Source: Mayfieldus sp038040285 (GTDB lineage Bacteria > Actinomycetota > Thermoleophilia > Solirubrobacterales > 70-9). From it: a stretch of DNA of 60,468 nt. The DNA is taken from NCBI GenBank assembly GCA_038040285.1, contig JBBPIN010000014.1:1-60468 (forward strand), read 5' to 3'. Positions 23,819 through 31,412 of this stretch are shown here, piece after piece. A program made the translations under genes and the position numbers. Within the stretch, counting starts at the first letter, position 1, and each line of letters starts with the position of its first letter. The notes beneath the pieces are model-generated. The model saw only the letters and a list, made by a program, of their open reading frames with translations, was not told where the DNA came from and ran no database searches.

Positions 23819-24814
23819 GTGGACGCGATGGTGCTCGAGCAGCAGCGGCAGCCGCTGCGCCAGGCCGACCTCCCGGTCCCCGAGCCCGGTCCGGGCCAGG
23901 TGCTGGTTGGCGTTCACACTTGCGGGGTCTGCCGCACCGACCTGCATGTCGTCGACGGCGAGCTGACCGAGCCGAAGCTTCCGCTTGTTCCTGGGCACCA
24001 GATCGTCGGCACCGTCGAGCGCGCGGGGAAGGGGGCCCAGCGGTTCGCGGTCGGCGATCGGGTCGGCGTGCCGTGGCTCGGATGGACCTGCGGCGAGTGC
24101 CGCTACTGTCGCTCCGGCCGCGAGAACCTCTGCGACCGCGCCCGCTTCACCGGCTACGACATCGACGGCGGCTACGCCGAGGCGGCGGTCGCCGACGAGC
24201 GCTTCTGCTTTCCGATCCCGGAGGGCTACCCCGACGCCCATGCGGCGCCGCTGCTCTGCGCCGGCCTGATCGGCTTCCGAGCGTTGCGCCTCTGCGGAGA
24301 GGAGGCGGAGCGAATCGGCTTCTACGGGTTCGGCGCCTCAGCCCACATCCTCTGCCAGGTTGCCGTCCACCAGGGACGACGCGTCTTCGCCTTCACGCGG
24401 GCCGGGGACTCGGAGGGGCAGGACTTCGCGCGCCGGGTTGGCGCAGAGTGGGCTGGAGCGGTCGAGGATCAAGCCCCTGAGCTGGTCGACGCGGCGATCG
24501 TCTTTGCGCCGGTGGGTGAGCTGGTCCCGGCGGCGCTGCGGGCGAGTGCCAAGGGGGCGACGATCGTCTGCGCGGGGATCCACATGAGCGACATCCCCGA
24601 GTTTCCCTACGAGATTCTCTGGGGCGAGCGAGCCGTGCGCTCGGTTGCCAACCTGACCCGGCGCGACGGAGAGGAGTTCATGGAGCTGGCGCCTCGGGTC
24701 CCGGTGCGCACGGAAATCCAGGTCTATCCGTTGCAGGACGCCAATACAGCGCTCGACGACCTGCGCGCCGGTAGGCTTGCGGGAGCAGCGGTTCTGAGCG
24801 TGACCGATGGCTGA
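23819..24814 (+). CDS. Zinc-dependent alcohol dehydrogenase (MDR family)
   Basis: A 331-residue medium-chain dehydrogenase. Catalytic zinc ligands are visible as C-G-V-C-R-T-D-L-H and P-G-H-Q-I-V-G, and the structural zinc site as C-G-E-C-R-Y-C-R-S-G-R-E-N-L-C. The dinucleotide loop is G-F-G-A-S-A-H, a variant of GxGxxG. The family oxidises alcohols or reduces aldehydes with NAD(P). Its 3' end overlaps the cupin gene start by 8 bases. GTG 23819 or the ATG three codons later may be the start. It sits between fbiC and the other F420 genes without an obvious link to that pathway. Confidence 0.88.
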   Translation: MDAMVLEQQRQPLRQADLPVPEPGPGQVLVGVHTCGVCRTDLHVVDGELTEPKLPLVPGHQIVGTVERAGKGAQRFAVGDRVGVPWLGWTCGECRYCRSGRENLCDRARFTGYDIDGGYAEAAVADERFCFPIPEGYPDAHAAPLLCAGLIGFRALRLCGEEAERIGFYGFGASAHILCQVAVHQGRRVFAFTRAGDSEGQDFARRVGAEWAGAVEDQAPELVDAAIVFAPVGELVPAALRASAKGATIVCAGIHMSDIPEFPYEILWGERAVRSVANLTRRDGEEFMELAPRVPVRTEIQVYPLQDANTALDDLRAGRLAGAAVLSVTDG

Positions 24815-25223
24815 CGTCACCGTAAAGAGGCTTGAGGAGTTCGAGGCCGTGTTCGGCGGCGGAATGCGCCGCGTCCGGGCCGGCCTCGGTGTGACCTCGT
24901 TCGGGATGCAGGTGATCGAGCTGCCGCCCGACTTCTCGATGTACCCCTCCCACGATCACTCCCACGACGAGCAGGAGGAGGTCTACCTGACGCTCGGCGG
25001 CAGGGCGACGCTGCAGGTCGGGGAGGAGGAGTTCTCGCTGGAGCCCGGAGTCTTCGCCCGCGTCGGCCCTGGGCAGCAACGCAAGTTGGTGACCGGCGAC
25101 GACGGCGCCCGGATCCTCTGCCTCGGCGGCCACCCGGGGGAGGCCTACGAGCCGCCGGACTGGACCGAAGAGGGGGGCGCGCTTCCCCCGATGCCGGGCA
25201 AGGAACAGGCGCCGACCGCCTAA
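24807..25223 (+). CDS. Cupin-domain protein
   Basis: A 138-residue single-cupin protein. The first cupin motif reads Y-P-S-H-D-H-S-H-D-E-Q-E-E-V-Y-L-T-L-G-G (metal-binding His/His/Glu present) and the second contains L-E-P-G-V-F-A-R-V-G-P-G-Q-Q-R-K-L. The final 25 residues are acidic and proline-rich. The gene overlaps the alcohol dehydrogenase by 8 bases and so is translated with it, and it converges on cofE. The ligand is unknown. Confidence 0.82.
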   Translation: MADVTVKRLEEFEAVFGGGMRRVRAGLGVTSFGMQVIELPPDFSMYPSHDHSHDEQEEVYLTLGGRATLQVGEEEFSLEPGVFARVGPGQQRKLVTGDDGARILCLGGHPGEAYEPPDWTEEGGALPPMPGKEQAPTA

Positions 25224-25238
25224 CAGGGCGCCGACCGC

Positions 25239-25988
25239 CTAGCGGAATAGGTCCTCCTCGCGGGAGCGTCGCAGCGCTGCGGCCCCCGGACCGTCGTCTT
25301 CGGTCAGCTGGCGTTCCAGGCCCCGGACGATCGCCGCCGGCACGCCGCTGGCCTTGTCGCGGACCAGGTCGGCTGCTGCTGCCGCCTCGTCGGCGATCGC
25401 GATCGCAGTGGCCGTCAGCGTGCGCCCGCCGGCGTCGGCACGTCCGCGCCAGTCGTCGAGGGGGCGCAGGCCCGCGCAGCCGATCGCCACCTCGTACTGG
25501 CCATGTCGCCACGCCCGGCCGAAGCTGTCCGAAACCACGACGGCCACCGACGCGCCGCTCGACTCCGTGAGCTCGGCACGGATGTGGCGGGCCGATGCAT
25601 CTGGATCCAGCGGCAGCAGCGTGGCGGAGCCCTGGGGGACGTTCGATGTGTCGACTCCGGCGTTCGCGCAGACCAGCCCATGCCGCGTTTCGCAGATCAG
25701 CACGCCGCGCTCGGCGCGGATGACCTCGCGGCACTCGTCGAGCACCAGCTGCACGATCGCCGGGTCCTTGCCCAGCCCGGCCGCGAGCTCCTGGGCACGC
25801 TCGGAGGGTTTGACTTCGGAAAGCTGCACCACGCGGCTCTCCGCCTTCGAGACCACCTTCTGCGAGATCACCACGACGTCACCCTGCTCGAGGTCCGTCC
25901 GGGCGGCGATCAGCTCCCCCAGCCGGTCGCCTTGTTCGATCTCGGGCAGCCGCTCGATCGCGAGTACCCGCAGCTCCCTCGCGCTCAC
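25239..25988 (-). CDS. cofE: Coenzyme F420-0:L-glutamate ligase (CofE/FbiB N-domain)
   Basis: About 249 residues. Motifs of the CofE family include D-L-E-Q-G-D-V-V-V-I-S-Q-K-V-V-S-K-A-E, which supplies GTP and metal contacts, then E-T-R-H-G-L-V-C-A-N-A-G-V-D-x-S-N, and V-V-V-S-D-S-F-G-R-A-W-R-H-G-Q. The enzyme adds glutamates to F420-0. Only the CofE domain is present; the C-terminal nitroreductase-like domain of mycobacterial FbiB is absent. GTG 25988 (V-S-A-R-E-L-R) is preferred, an upstream ATG at 26021 being possible. It is followed on this strand's upstream side by cofC and cofD. Confidence 0.9.
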   Translation of the reverse strand: MSARELRVLAIERLPEIEQGDRLGELIAARTDLEQGDVVVISQKVVSKAESRVVQLSEVKPSERAQELAAGLGKDPAIVQLVLDECREVIRAERGVLICETRHGLVCANAGVDTSNVPQGSATLLPLDPDASARHIRAELTESSGASVAVVVSDSFGRAWRHGQYEVAIGCAGLRPLDDWRGRADAGGRTLTATAIAIADEAAAAADLVRDKASGVPAAIVRGLERQLTEDDGPGAAALRRSREEDLFR

Positions 25989-26043
25989 AGCACCCTCGGT
26001 TCGCGCTCGGCCCGGCACCAAGCTCCTTGGTAGAGCCTCGCGC

Positions 26044-26691
26044 TCACAGCCCCAGCACCCGAGCCGTGTGGACGGCCCGCCCGCGGCCCGCTTCGAGTGT
26101 CGTCGTCAAGGCGACCAGGTCGGCTGGGGTGTCGAGGTCGAGGGCGAGCGAGTCCAAACGCTCGACCCCGTGCGGAAGGCCTGCCGCCCGAGCGGCTTCG
26201 AGATGGCGCTCGCAGCTTCCCTCGCCGAATGCCGGGCGGATCGCGTTCGGGGGTCGCAGCAGCAGGGCGTTGGTGCCGGTCCCATGGCGATCGGGGACGA
26301 TCGCCACGTAGGGGTCCGGCACGGCGGTGAGCAGGCGGTCGAGGTCGCGCGGGTCGAGCAGCGGGCAGTCACCGGGCACCAGCACCACGCAGGATGCGGC
26401 GGCGGCCTGCGCTTCACCGATCCCAATCAGGGCGGCCTCGGGGTGTCCCTCGTCGCCGGGGCCTGAGACCACGTCTGCGCCCCCATCGCGCGCGATCTGC
26501 TGCGCGGCGGGCTCGCCGCTGACGACGATCGTCCGGTCGATCATCCGCGCAGCGCCGACCGCCTCGAGGACGTCTTGCAGCATCGCGGCGACCAGCGCAT
26601 GGCGGCGTTCCTCGTCGATCCCGACGCCCAGCCGCTGCTTGGCGGCGTCAAAGCGCTTCACCGGCAGGACCGCGGTGGCTTTAGAGACCAT
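26044..26691 (-). CDS. cofC: 2-phospho-L-lactate (or PEP) guanylyltransferase CofC/FbiD
   Basis: About 215 residues from the ATG at 26691. It opens with A-V-L-P-V-K-R-F-D-A-A-K-Q-R-L-G, the nucleotide-binding start of CofC, and contains V-L-V-P-G-D-C-P-L-L (metal-binding Asp) and P-D-R-H-G-T-G-T-N-A-L-L-L, all characteristic of the family. It activates 2-phospholactate or phosphoenolpyruvate with GTP for transfer to FO by CofD. It lies between cofE and cofD on the reverse strand, separated from cofD by a 156-base gap with a long inverted repeat. Confidence 0.92.
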   Translation of the reverse strand: MVSKATAVLPVKRFDAAKQRLGVGIDEERRHALVAAMLQDVLEAVGAARMIDRTIVVSGEPAAQQIARDGGADVVSGPGDEGHPEAALIGIGEAQAAAASCVVLVPGDCPLLDPRDLDRLLTAVPDPYVAIVPDRHGTGTNALLLRPPNAIRPAFGEGSCERHLEAARAAGLPHGVERLDSLALDLDTPADLVALTTTLEAGRGRAVHTARVLGL

Positions 26692-26711
26692 CCAAAAACC
26701 CCCGCGCACGC

Positions 26712-26815
26712 CTGGCGGCGCCGGAGGGCGCGAAGCAGCGTCCTCCCCGGCTCACGTGGCCGTGCCACGCTTCGCCGGCTGCGTTCTTGCCAGGCGCCCT
26801 CCGGCACTCGCCAGC
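26712..26815. repeat. Imperfect inverted repeat between cofD and cofC
   Basis: GCCGGAGGGCGC at 26720-26731 is the exact reverse complement of GCGCCCTCCGGC at 26794-26805, and pairing continues imperfectly outward (CTGGCG with CGCCAG). The 62-base interior has its own small stem (GTGGCCGTGCCAC). The structure lies in the only sizeable gap of the reverse-strand F420 genes and might be an attenuator, a processing site or a REP-type element. Confidence 0.4.
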
Positions 26816-26847
26816 CGCACCCGCGAGTTTTCGGATGATCTCTGCGC

Positions 26848-27774
26848 TCATCCTCGAGCGAGGCTAGCGCCGAAGCCGAGCACGACCCGAGCCACCCGCT
26901 TGCGGGACTTGGCGCTGTCCATGAGGATCGGCGCGGCCAGCGTCTTGATCCCCTCCGGCGGTGGGTCCGGATCGCCCCCGTCCACGACCATCCCGTCGAG
27001 CAGGCCCTCGTAGAGGCCCGCGACCCCGGCCGCCGTCGCGGGCCGGCCAAGGGCGCGCATGAACACTTCGGTCGGGCCCTTGACGACCCGGCCCTCGACG
27101 AACGGGCTTACCGCGACCACCGGCGCCGTCGCGGTCATGATCGCCTCCCGCATCCCGGGGACGGCGAGGATCGGCCCGATGCTGATCACCGGGTTGGAGG
27201 GGCCGATCACGATCAGCGACGCGGCCGCGATCGCCTCCGTGACCTCCGCGGTCGGTCGAGCGGAGGAGATGCCGCCCAGCTCGACGGCCTCGATCGGGGG
27301 CTCGGCCTGGTCGACGATCAGGTACTCCTGCACATCGCGCCAGCCGGCTGGGGTCTGCACTCGCGTGCGGACCGGCTGCTCGCACATCGGCAGCACCGTC
27401 GCCTTGACCCCGACGGCGCGGGCGATCTGCTCCTGGGCGGCGGTGAGCCTCCCTCCTTCGGCGAGGAAATGGCGCCGGTAGAGGCAGGCGGCGAGGTCGC
27501 AGTCGGTGAGTGCGAACCAGTCCGGGGCGCCGAGCTTCACCAGCCGCTCGAATACGACAAGGCTGTCGTCGCGGATTCCCCAGCCCCGCTCTTCGTCGAT
27601 GTCGCCGGAGAGCCAGTAGGTGATCAGGTCGGGGTCGGGGGAGACGTGCACTCCCAGAGTCTCAATGTCGTCGCCGGTGTTGGCGATCACCGAGAGGTCG
27701 GCGCCGATCCGCGTCTGCATTCCGGCGGCCAGCTTGGCGCCGCCGGTACCACCGGCAAGCAGTGCGACCTTCAT
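26848..27774 (-). CDS. cofD: 2-phospho-L-lactate transferase CofD/FbiA
   Basis: A 308-residue protein beginning V-A-L-L-A-G-G-T-G-G-A-K-L-A-A-G, the CofD signature for the FO/nucleotide cleft, followed by V-I-A-N-T-G-D-D-I-E-T-L-G-V-H-V-S-P-D, which carries the metal-binding Asp pair. Later S-N-P-V-I-S-I-G-P-I-L and P-F-V-E-G-R-V-V-K-G-P are also family-specific. The enzyme transfers the activated phospho-acid to FO to give (dehydro)F420-0. It is adjacent to npdG (4-base gap), which starts first on this strand, so the transcript order is npdG, cofD, cofC, cofE. Confidence 0.95.
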   Translation of the reverse strand: MKVALLAGGTGGAKLAAGMQTRIGADLSVIANTGDDIETLGVHVSPDPDLITYWLSGDIDEERGWGIRDDSLVVFERLVKLGAPDWFALTDCDLAACLYRRHFLAEGGRLTAAQEQIARAVGVKATVLPMCEQPVRTRVQTPAGWRDVQEYLIVDQAEPPIEAVELGGISSARPTAEVTEAIAAASLIVIGPSNPVISIGPILAVPGMREAIMTATAPVVAVSPFVEGRVVKGPTEVFMRALGRPATAAGVAGLYEGLLDGMVVDGGDPDPPPEGIKTLAAPILMDSAKSRKRVARVVLGFGASLARG

Positions 27775-27778
27775 CGGT

Positions 27779-28486
27779 TCACTCGGCCCAGTGGTCCGCG
27801 CCGGGGATGCCCGTGATGCGAATCCCGGCGTGCGTCTTGTAGCGGCTGTTGATCGAGATCAGAAGCGGCGTCAGCTGCTCGACGATGCGTGCGGTCTCCA
27901 GTGCGCCGGCGTTGACCGCTCTCAGCCCCGGGATCAACTCCACCAACCGCGCCACCGTCGCCTTGTCGGCCTTGCGATCGCCGCAGAGCAGCACGTCCTC
28001 GTCGAGTTCCCGTTCGAGGTCGCCGAGGACCGGCGCGCTGACCGTGTGCAGCGCCGAGACAACCGTCACGCCCTTGGGCACCATCTCCTGCGCCTGCTGG
28101 GCGGCGGAGCCCTGCCAGACCCCGAGCGAACGGGTCGCCTTGCCACTCACCGCTGCGGCAAGTGGCACCGTGCAGTCGACCAGCAGCTGGCCGGATGCCA
28201 GCGCGCCCCGAAGGTTGCTCAGGTTCTCCGACTGGGCGCGAAAGGGAACGGTGAGGAAGACGACCGGCGCCCCGCGTGCGGCCTCCTCGTTGACCCGCCC
28301 CTCGGCCTCGGCGTCCGGTACCGCCTCGGACAGCCGCCCCGCCGCTTCGGTCGCGCGCTCGGCATTGCGCGATCCGATCACGACCGGTACGCCTGCGGTC
28401 GCCCAGCGCAGCGCCAGGCCGAAGCCGAGGGCGCCCGTTCCGCCAACGATCGGGATCGGAGGCGTCGAATCGCTCGCTTGGGCCAT
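27779..28486 (-). CDS. npdG: NADPH:F420 oxidoreductase
   Basis: A 235-residue Rossmann protein. P-I-V-G-G-T-G-A-L-G-F-G-L-A-L-R-W is the dinucleotide-binding loop, V-V-I-G-S-R-N-A-E-R-A the NADP-phosphate contact region (S-R), and V-F-L-T-V-P-F and D-C-T-V-P-L match the Fno/NpdG family. It transfers hydride between NADP(H) and F420 in the cytoplasm. It is the promoter-proximal gene of the npdG-cofD-cofC-cofE set, which links cofactor synthesis with its reduction. Confidence 0.93.
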   Translation of the reverse strand: MAQASDSTPPIPIVGGTGALGFGLALRWATAGVPVVIGSRNAERATEAAGRLSEAVPDAEAEGRVNEEAARGAPVVFLTVPFRAQSENLSNLRGALASGQLLVDCTVPLAAAVSGKATRSLGVWQGSAAQQAQEMVPKGVTVVSALHTVSAPVLGDLERELDEDVLLCGDRKADKATVARLVELIPGLRAVNAGALETARIVEQLTPLLISINSRYKTHAGIRITGIPGADHWAE

Positions 28487-28563
28487 CGGCGCGCCAGTGT
28501 AAGTGCCACGCCCACCAATGGACGCCCCGTTCCGGCGGCTGCAAATCTTCGCCTAGCTGCGTC

Positions 28564-28601
28564 CTCGGTCGGGTGAGTAGCTCGACTACTCACCCTCCGA
28601 G
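28564..28601. promoter_or_regulatory. Long perfect hairpin in the npdG/SDR divergent region
   Basis: GGGTGAGTAG (28571-28580) pairs perfectly with CTACTCACCC (28586-28595) around a CTCGA loop, and an outer CTCGG/CCGAG extends it to about 15 pairs. It lies in a 233-base region between the divergent npdG and SDR genes; a second, GC-rich palindromic patch (GCGCCGAAGGCGC) follows at about 28602-28614. No T-run follows, so it is more likely an operator or RNA element than a terminator. I see no open frame in this region. Confidence 0.5.
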
Positions 28602-28719
28602 CGCCGAAGGCGCGGTGCGAGCGCGCAGCGCGAGATCCTTGCCATGCTTGATTTTCGCTCGCCGGAAACGGGCCGACATTGGCGGACGCGACACTGAATG
28701 GGCCGTATGCTCCGGGCCG

Positions 28720-29454
28720 ATGAGATTGGAGGCACGCAAGGCCCTGGTCACCGGGGGGGCCGGAGGCATCGGCACTGCGATTGCCCGCCGCCTCGCGGGT
28801 GAGGGCGCCGAGGTCTGGGTCGGTGACCTGGACGAGGACGGCGCCGCCAAGGTCGCGGCGGAGATCGGGGGTCACGCGGTGCGGCTCGACGTCACCGACC
28901 ACGAATCGGCCCGCAGCGTGGTCGACTCGATCGATGACCTTTCGGTGTTGATCAACAACGCCGGCACCGACGAGTTCGGCTTCTTCAACCAGACCAAGCC
29001 CGACATGTGGGAGCGGGTGCTGGCGGTCAACCTCAACGGCGTCCTCAACTGCACCCACGCGGCGCTGCCGGGCATGCAGGAGGCCGGTTACGGTCGGATC
29101 GTCAGCATCTCCTCGGAGGCGGGGCGTGTCGGCTCCAAGGGCTCGGCGGTCTATTCGGCGGCCAAGGGTGGGGTGATCGCGTTCATGAAGGTGATCGCGC
29201 GCGAGAACGCCCGCTTCGGGATCACCGCCAACTCGATCGCCCCGGGCCCGATCGAGACGCCGCTGCTGATGGGCGCGGCGCAGATGGGCGAGCTGGGAGA
29301 GAAGCTGATCGAGACGATGAAGGGCGCGACGCAGATGCGCCGGCTCGGAAAGCCGGACGAGGTCGCCGCCGCAGTCGCCTTCCTGGCGGCCGAGGAGTCC
29401 TCGTACGTCACCGGCGAGACGCTGGGCGTCAGCGGCGGCCTGGGGATGGTCTGA
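28720..29454 (+). CDS. SDR-family oxidoreductase (FabG-like)
   Basis: A 244-residue classical SDR. It has T-G-G-A-G-G-I-G cofactor loop, V-G-D-L-D at the end of strand 2 (Asp favours NAD), N-N-A-G, S-I-S-S-E-A-G-R, and Y145-S-A-A-K149 as the catalytic pair. P-G-P-I-E-T-P and the G-x-x-L-G-V-S-G-G C terminus are typical of 3-oxoacyl reductases and 3-hydroxyacyl-CoA dehydrogenases. ATG 28720 is chosen over upstream frame extensions because the fold begins three residues later. It is the first of three same-strand genes (SDR, thioesterase, HMG-CoA-lyase-like). Confidence 0.88.
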   Translation: MRLEARKALVTGGAGGIGTAIARRLAGEGAEVWVGDLDEDGAAKVAAEIGGHAVRLDVTDHESARSVVDSIDDLSVLINNAGTDEFGFFNQTKPDMWERVLAVNLNGVLNCTHAALPGMQEAGYGRIVSISSEAGRVGSKGSAVYSAAKGGVIAFMKVIARENARFGITANSIAPGPIETPLLMGAAQMGELGEKLIETMKGATQMRRLGKPDEVAAAVAFLAAEESSYVTGETLGVSGGLGMV

Positions 29455-29485
29455 TGCCCGATCCGATCACCGAACCGGTCGCCTG

Positions 29486-29932
29486 ATGTCGCGCAACCCG
29501 CAGCGCAAGCTGGCCTCGATCAGCGAGGTCGTACCGGACGCCGACCGCCCCGCGGAAGCCACCCTGGAGCCCGGGCTGCAGAGGGTCGACGAGTTCGTCG
29601 TCGAGGGCCGGCTGGTCACCGACGTGGGGGGCACGATCGGCGCCAGCGTGCTGTCGACCCCGGGGATGGTCGCCGTGATGGAGCGAAACACCGCGGTTCT
29701 CAGCTACCAGAACCTTCCCGAGGGGAAGGCCACGGTTGGCTTCGAGGTTTGCGTCAAGCACGTGGCCGCCGCGGTTGAGGGGGCGCTCTGCCAGGTGCGC
29801 TCCAACCTGCGCGAGGTGGTCGACGGACGCAAGCTCCGCTTCGAGGTCGAGGTGACGGATGGCGACCGCACGATCGGCGTCGGGACGCACGAGCGGCGCG
29901 TCATCGAGGTCGGCGGGGTGAAGAAGGATTGA
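29486..29932 (+). CDS. Hot-dog thioesterase, FlK-like
   Basis: A 148-residue protein with the hot-dog order seen in fluoroacetyl-CoA-type thioesterases: L-S-T-P-G-M-V-A-V-M-E-R-N-T (catalytic Thr/Glu region), L-P-E-G-K-A-T-V-G-F-E-V-C-V-K-H (His), and G-V-G-T-H-E-R-R-V-I-E near the end. It hydrolyses a small acyl-CoA. Its stop overlaps the TTG start of the next gene by 4 bases (TTGA), so the acyl-CoA hydrolase and the lyase are co-translated. Confidence 0.8.
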   Translation: MSRNPQRKLASISEVVPDADRPAEATLEPGLQRVDEFVVEGRLVTDVGGTIGASVLSTPGMVAVMERNTAVLSYQNLPEGKATVGFEVCVKHVAAAVEGALCQVRSNLREVVDGRKLRFEVEVTDGDRTIGVGTHERRVIEVGGVKKD

Positions 29933-30864
29933 GCCCCGCCGGGCTCCCCGACCGCGTCCGGATCCGCGAGGTCGGCCCGCGAGACGGGTTCCAGAACGAG
30001 CCCGAGGTGATCGGCACCGACGACAAGGTGCGGCTGATCGACATGCTGTCGGAGACCGGGCTGGCGCGGCTGGAGGTGACCTCGTTCGTGCGCGCGGACG
30101 TGATCGCGCAACTCGCCGACGCCGAACAGGTGCTGGAGCGGATCGAGCGGCGCGAGGGCGTTTCCCTCTCGGTGCTGATCCCGAACGAGCGCGGGCTGGA
30201 GCGAGCCATGGCGATGCGCGACCGCTTCGAAGAGGTCAACCTGTTCCTGTCTGCGTCGGAGACCCACAACCAGCGCAACGTCAACCGCTCGATCGAGGAG
30301 TCGCTGTCCGGCCTCGAGCGCACGATCGAGACCGCGCGAGGAGAAGGGCTGCGCTGCGAAGGCGTGATCTCGGTCTCCTTCGGGTGTCCCTACGAGGGTG
30401 AGGTCCCGCCCGAGCGCGTCTTCGAGATCGCGAAGCGACTGGCCGTGGCCGGGTGTGAGGAGGTCGCGTTCGGCGATACGACTGGGATGGCCAACCCCCG
30501 CCAGGTGCACGAGTTCTTCATCGCGGCCGGCGAGCAGCTCGACTCGGTTGAGCTGACCGCCCACTTCCACAACACCCGCGGTCAGGGGCTGGCCAACGTG
30601 CTGGCGGCGCTGGAGGAGGGCGTGGACTCGTTCGAAAGCTCGTTCGGCGAGCTGGGCGGCTGCCCGGTCCCGCCGGGGTCGACCGGCAACGTCTCGACCG
30701 AGGACGTGGTCTCGATGCTGCACGAGATGGGAATCGAGACCGGGATCGACCTGGCGAAGCTGATCGAGGCCTCGCGCGCCGCCCAGGAGACACTCGGCCG
30801 GCCCCTGGGCGCGCACGTCCTGCGCGCCGGGCCGGTCGATTGGCAGGGCTCAGTCGACGCCTAG
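29929..30864 (+). CDS. mvaB: Hydroxymethylglutaryl-CoA lyase-like protein
   Basis: A 311-residue HMGL-family TIM barrel. The signature start V-G-P-R-D-G-F-Q-N-E holds the metal/acid Arg-Asp pair, T-A-H-F-H-N-T-R-G the two metal-binding His residues, and G-G-C-P-V-P-P-G-S-T-G-N the flexible-loop Cys region. The enzyme would cleave HMG-CoA to acetoacetate and acetyl-CoA in leucine or ketone-body catabolism, which fits the acetoacetyl-CoA synthetase and biotin-carboxylase beta subunit encoded later. TTG at 29929 is the start. Confidence 0.88.
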   Translation: MSPAGLPDRVRIREVGPRDGFQNEPEVIGTDDKVRLIDMLSETGLARLEVTSFVRADVIAQLADAEQVLERIERREGVSLSVLIPNERGLERAMAMRDRFEEVNLFLSASETHNQRNVNRSIEESLSGLERTIETARGEGLRCEGVISVSFGCPYEGEVPPERVFEIAKRLAVAGCEEVAFGDTTGMANPRQVHEFFIAAGEQLDSVELTAHFHNTRGQGLANVLAALEEGVDSFESSFGELGGCPVPPGSTGNVSTEDVVSMLHEMGIETGIDLAKLIEASRAAQETLGRPLGAHVLRAGPVDWQGSVDA

Positions 30865-31021
30865 GATCTCGAGGTCGGGGGACCGAGAATCAACAGACTT
30901 TGAGTCAGCAAATCGCAGACGCCAAGACCCATTATTTCGCTGCAATTGGTGGTCCTTTTCAGGAGCTTTGGGCGGGCCCCAAGCGGCGCAATCGGCGATC
31001 TCCCACTAGGCTGCACATTCG

Positions 31022-31402
31022 ATGAGGAGCGACCGTTTCAGGGCAGCCGCCGAAGGGAAGGATTTTTCGGCGGTGGACGAGCTTTTCGCTGAGGAAGCCT
31101 CGTTCCGCAGTCCGGTCGTCTTTGCGCCCTACGAGGGCCGCGAGGCGATTTCGATGCTCCTGGGCGCCGTCGTCGAGGTGTTCGAGGATTTCCGCTACAC
31201 CGATCAGGTCGAGTCGGGCGACACCGCTGTTCTCATATTCGAGGCCCTGGTCAGCGATCGCGAACTGAACGGAGTGGACATCCTGCGTTTCGACGCCGAC
31301 GACAGGATTCACGAGTTGATGGTCATGGTGCGACCGATGAGTGCCGTGAACGCACTGGCCGAAGCGATGCAAGCAAAGCTGGCAGGGGCGGGAAGCGGAT
31401 AA
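31022..31402 (+). CDS. NTF2-like (SnoaL-type) protein
   Basis: A 126-residue protein with the cone-shaped NTF2 fold pattern: an N-terminal helix (R-S-D-R-F-R-A-A-A-E-G-K-D-F-S-A-V-D-E-L-F), A-S-F-R-S-P-V, F-R-Y-T-D-Q-V-E-S-G-D-T-A-V-L-I-F-E-A, and L-R-F-D-A-D-D-R-I-H-E-L-M-V-M-V-R-P. Members range from polyketide cyclases to ketosteroid isomerases and binding proteins. It is a single gene ten bases before the DivIVA-like gene. Function not inferable. The 157-base gap before it contains no feature I can name. Confidence 0.7.
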   Translation: MRSDRFRAAAEGKDFSAVDELFAEEASFRSPVVFAPYEGREAISMLLGAVVEVFEDFRYTDQVESGDTAVLIFEALVSDRELNGVDILRFDADDRIHELMVMVRPMSAVNALAEAMQAKLAGAGSG

Positions 31403-31412
31403 GCTCGGGGCC

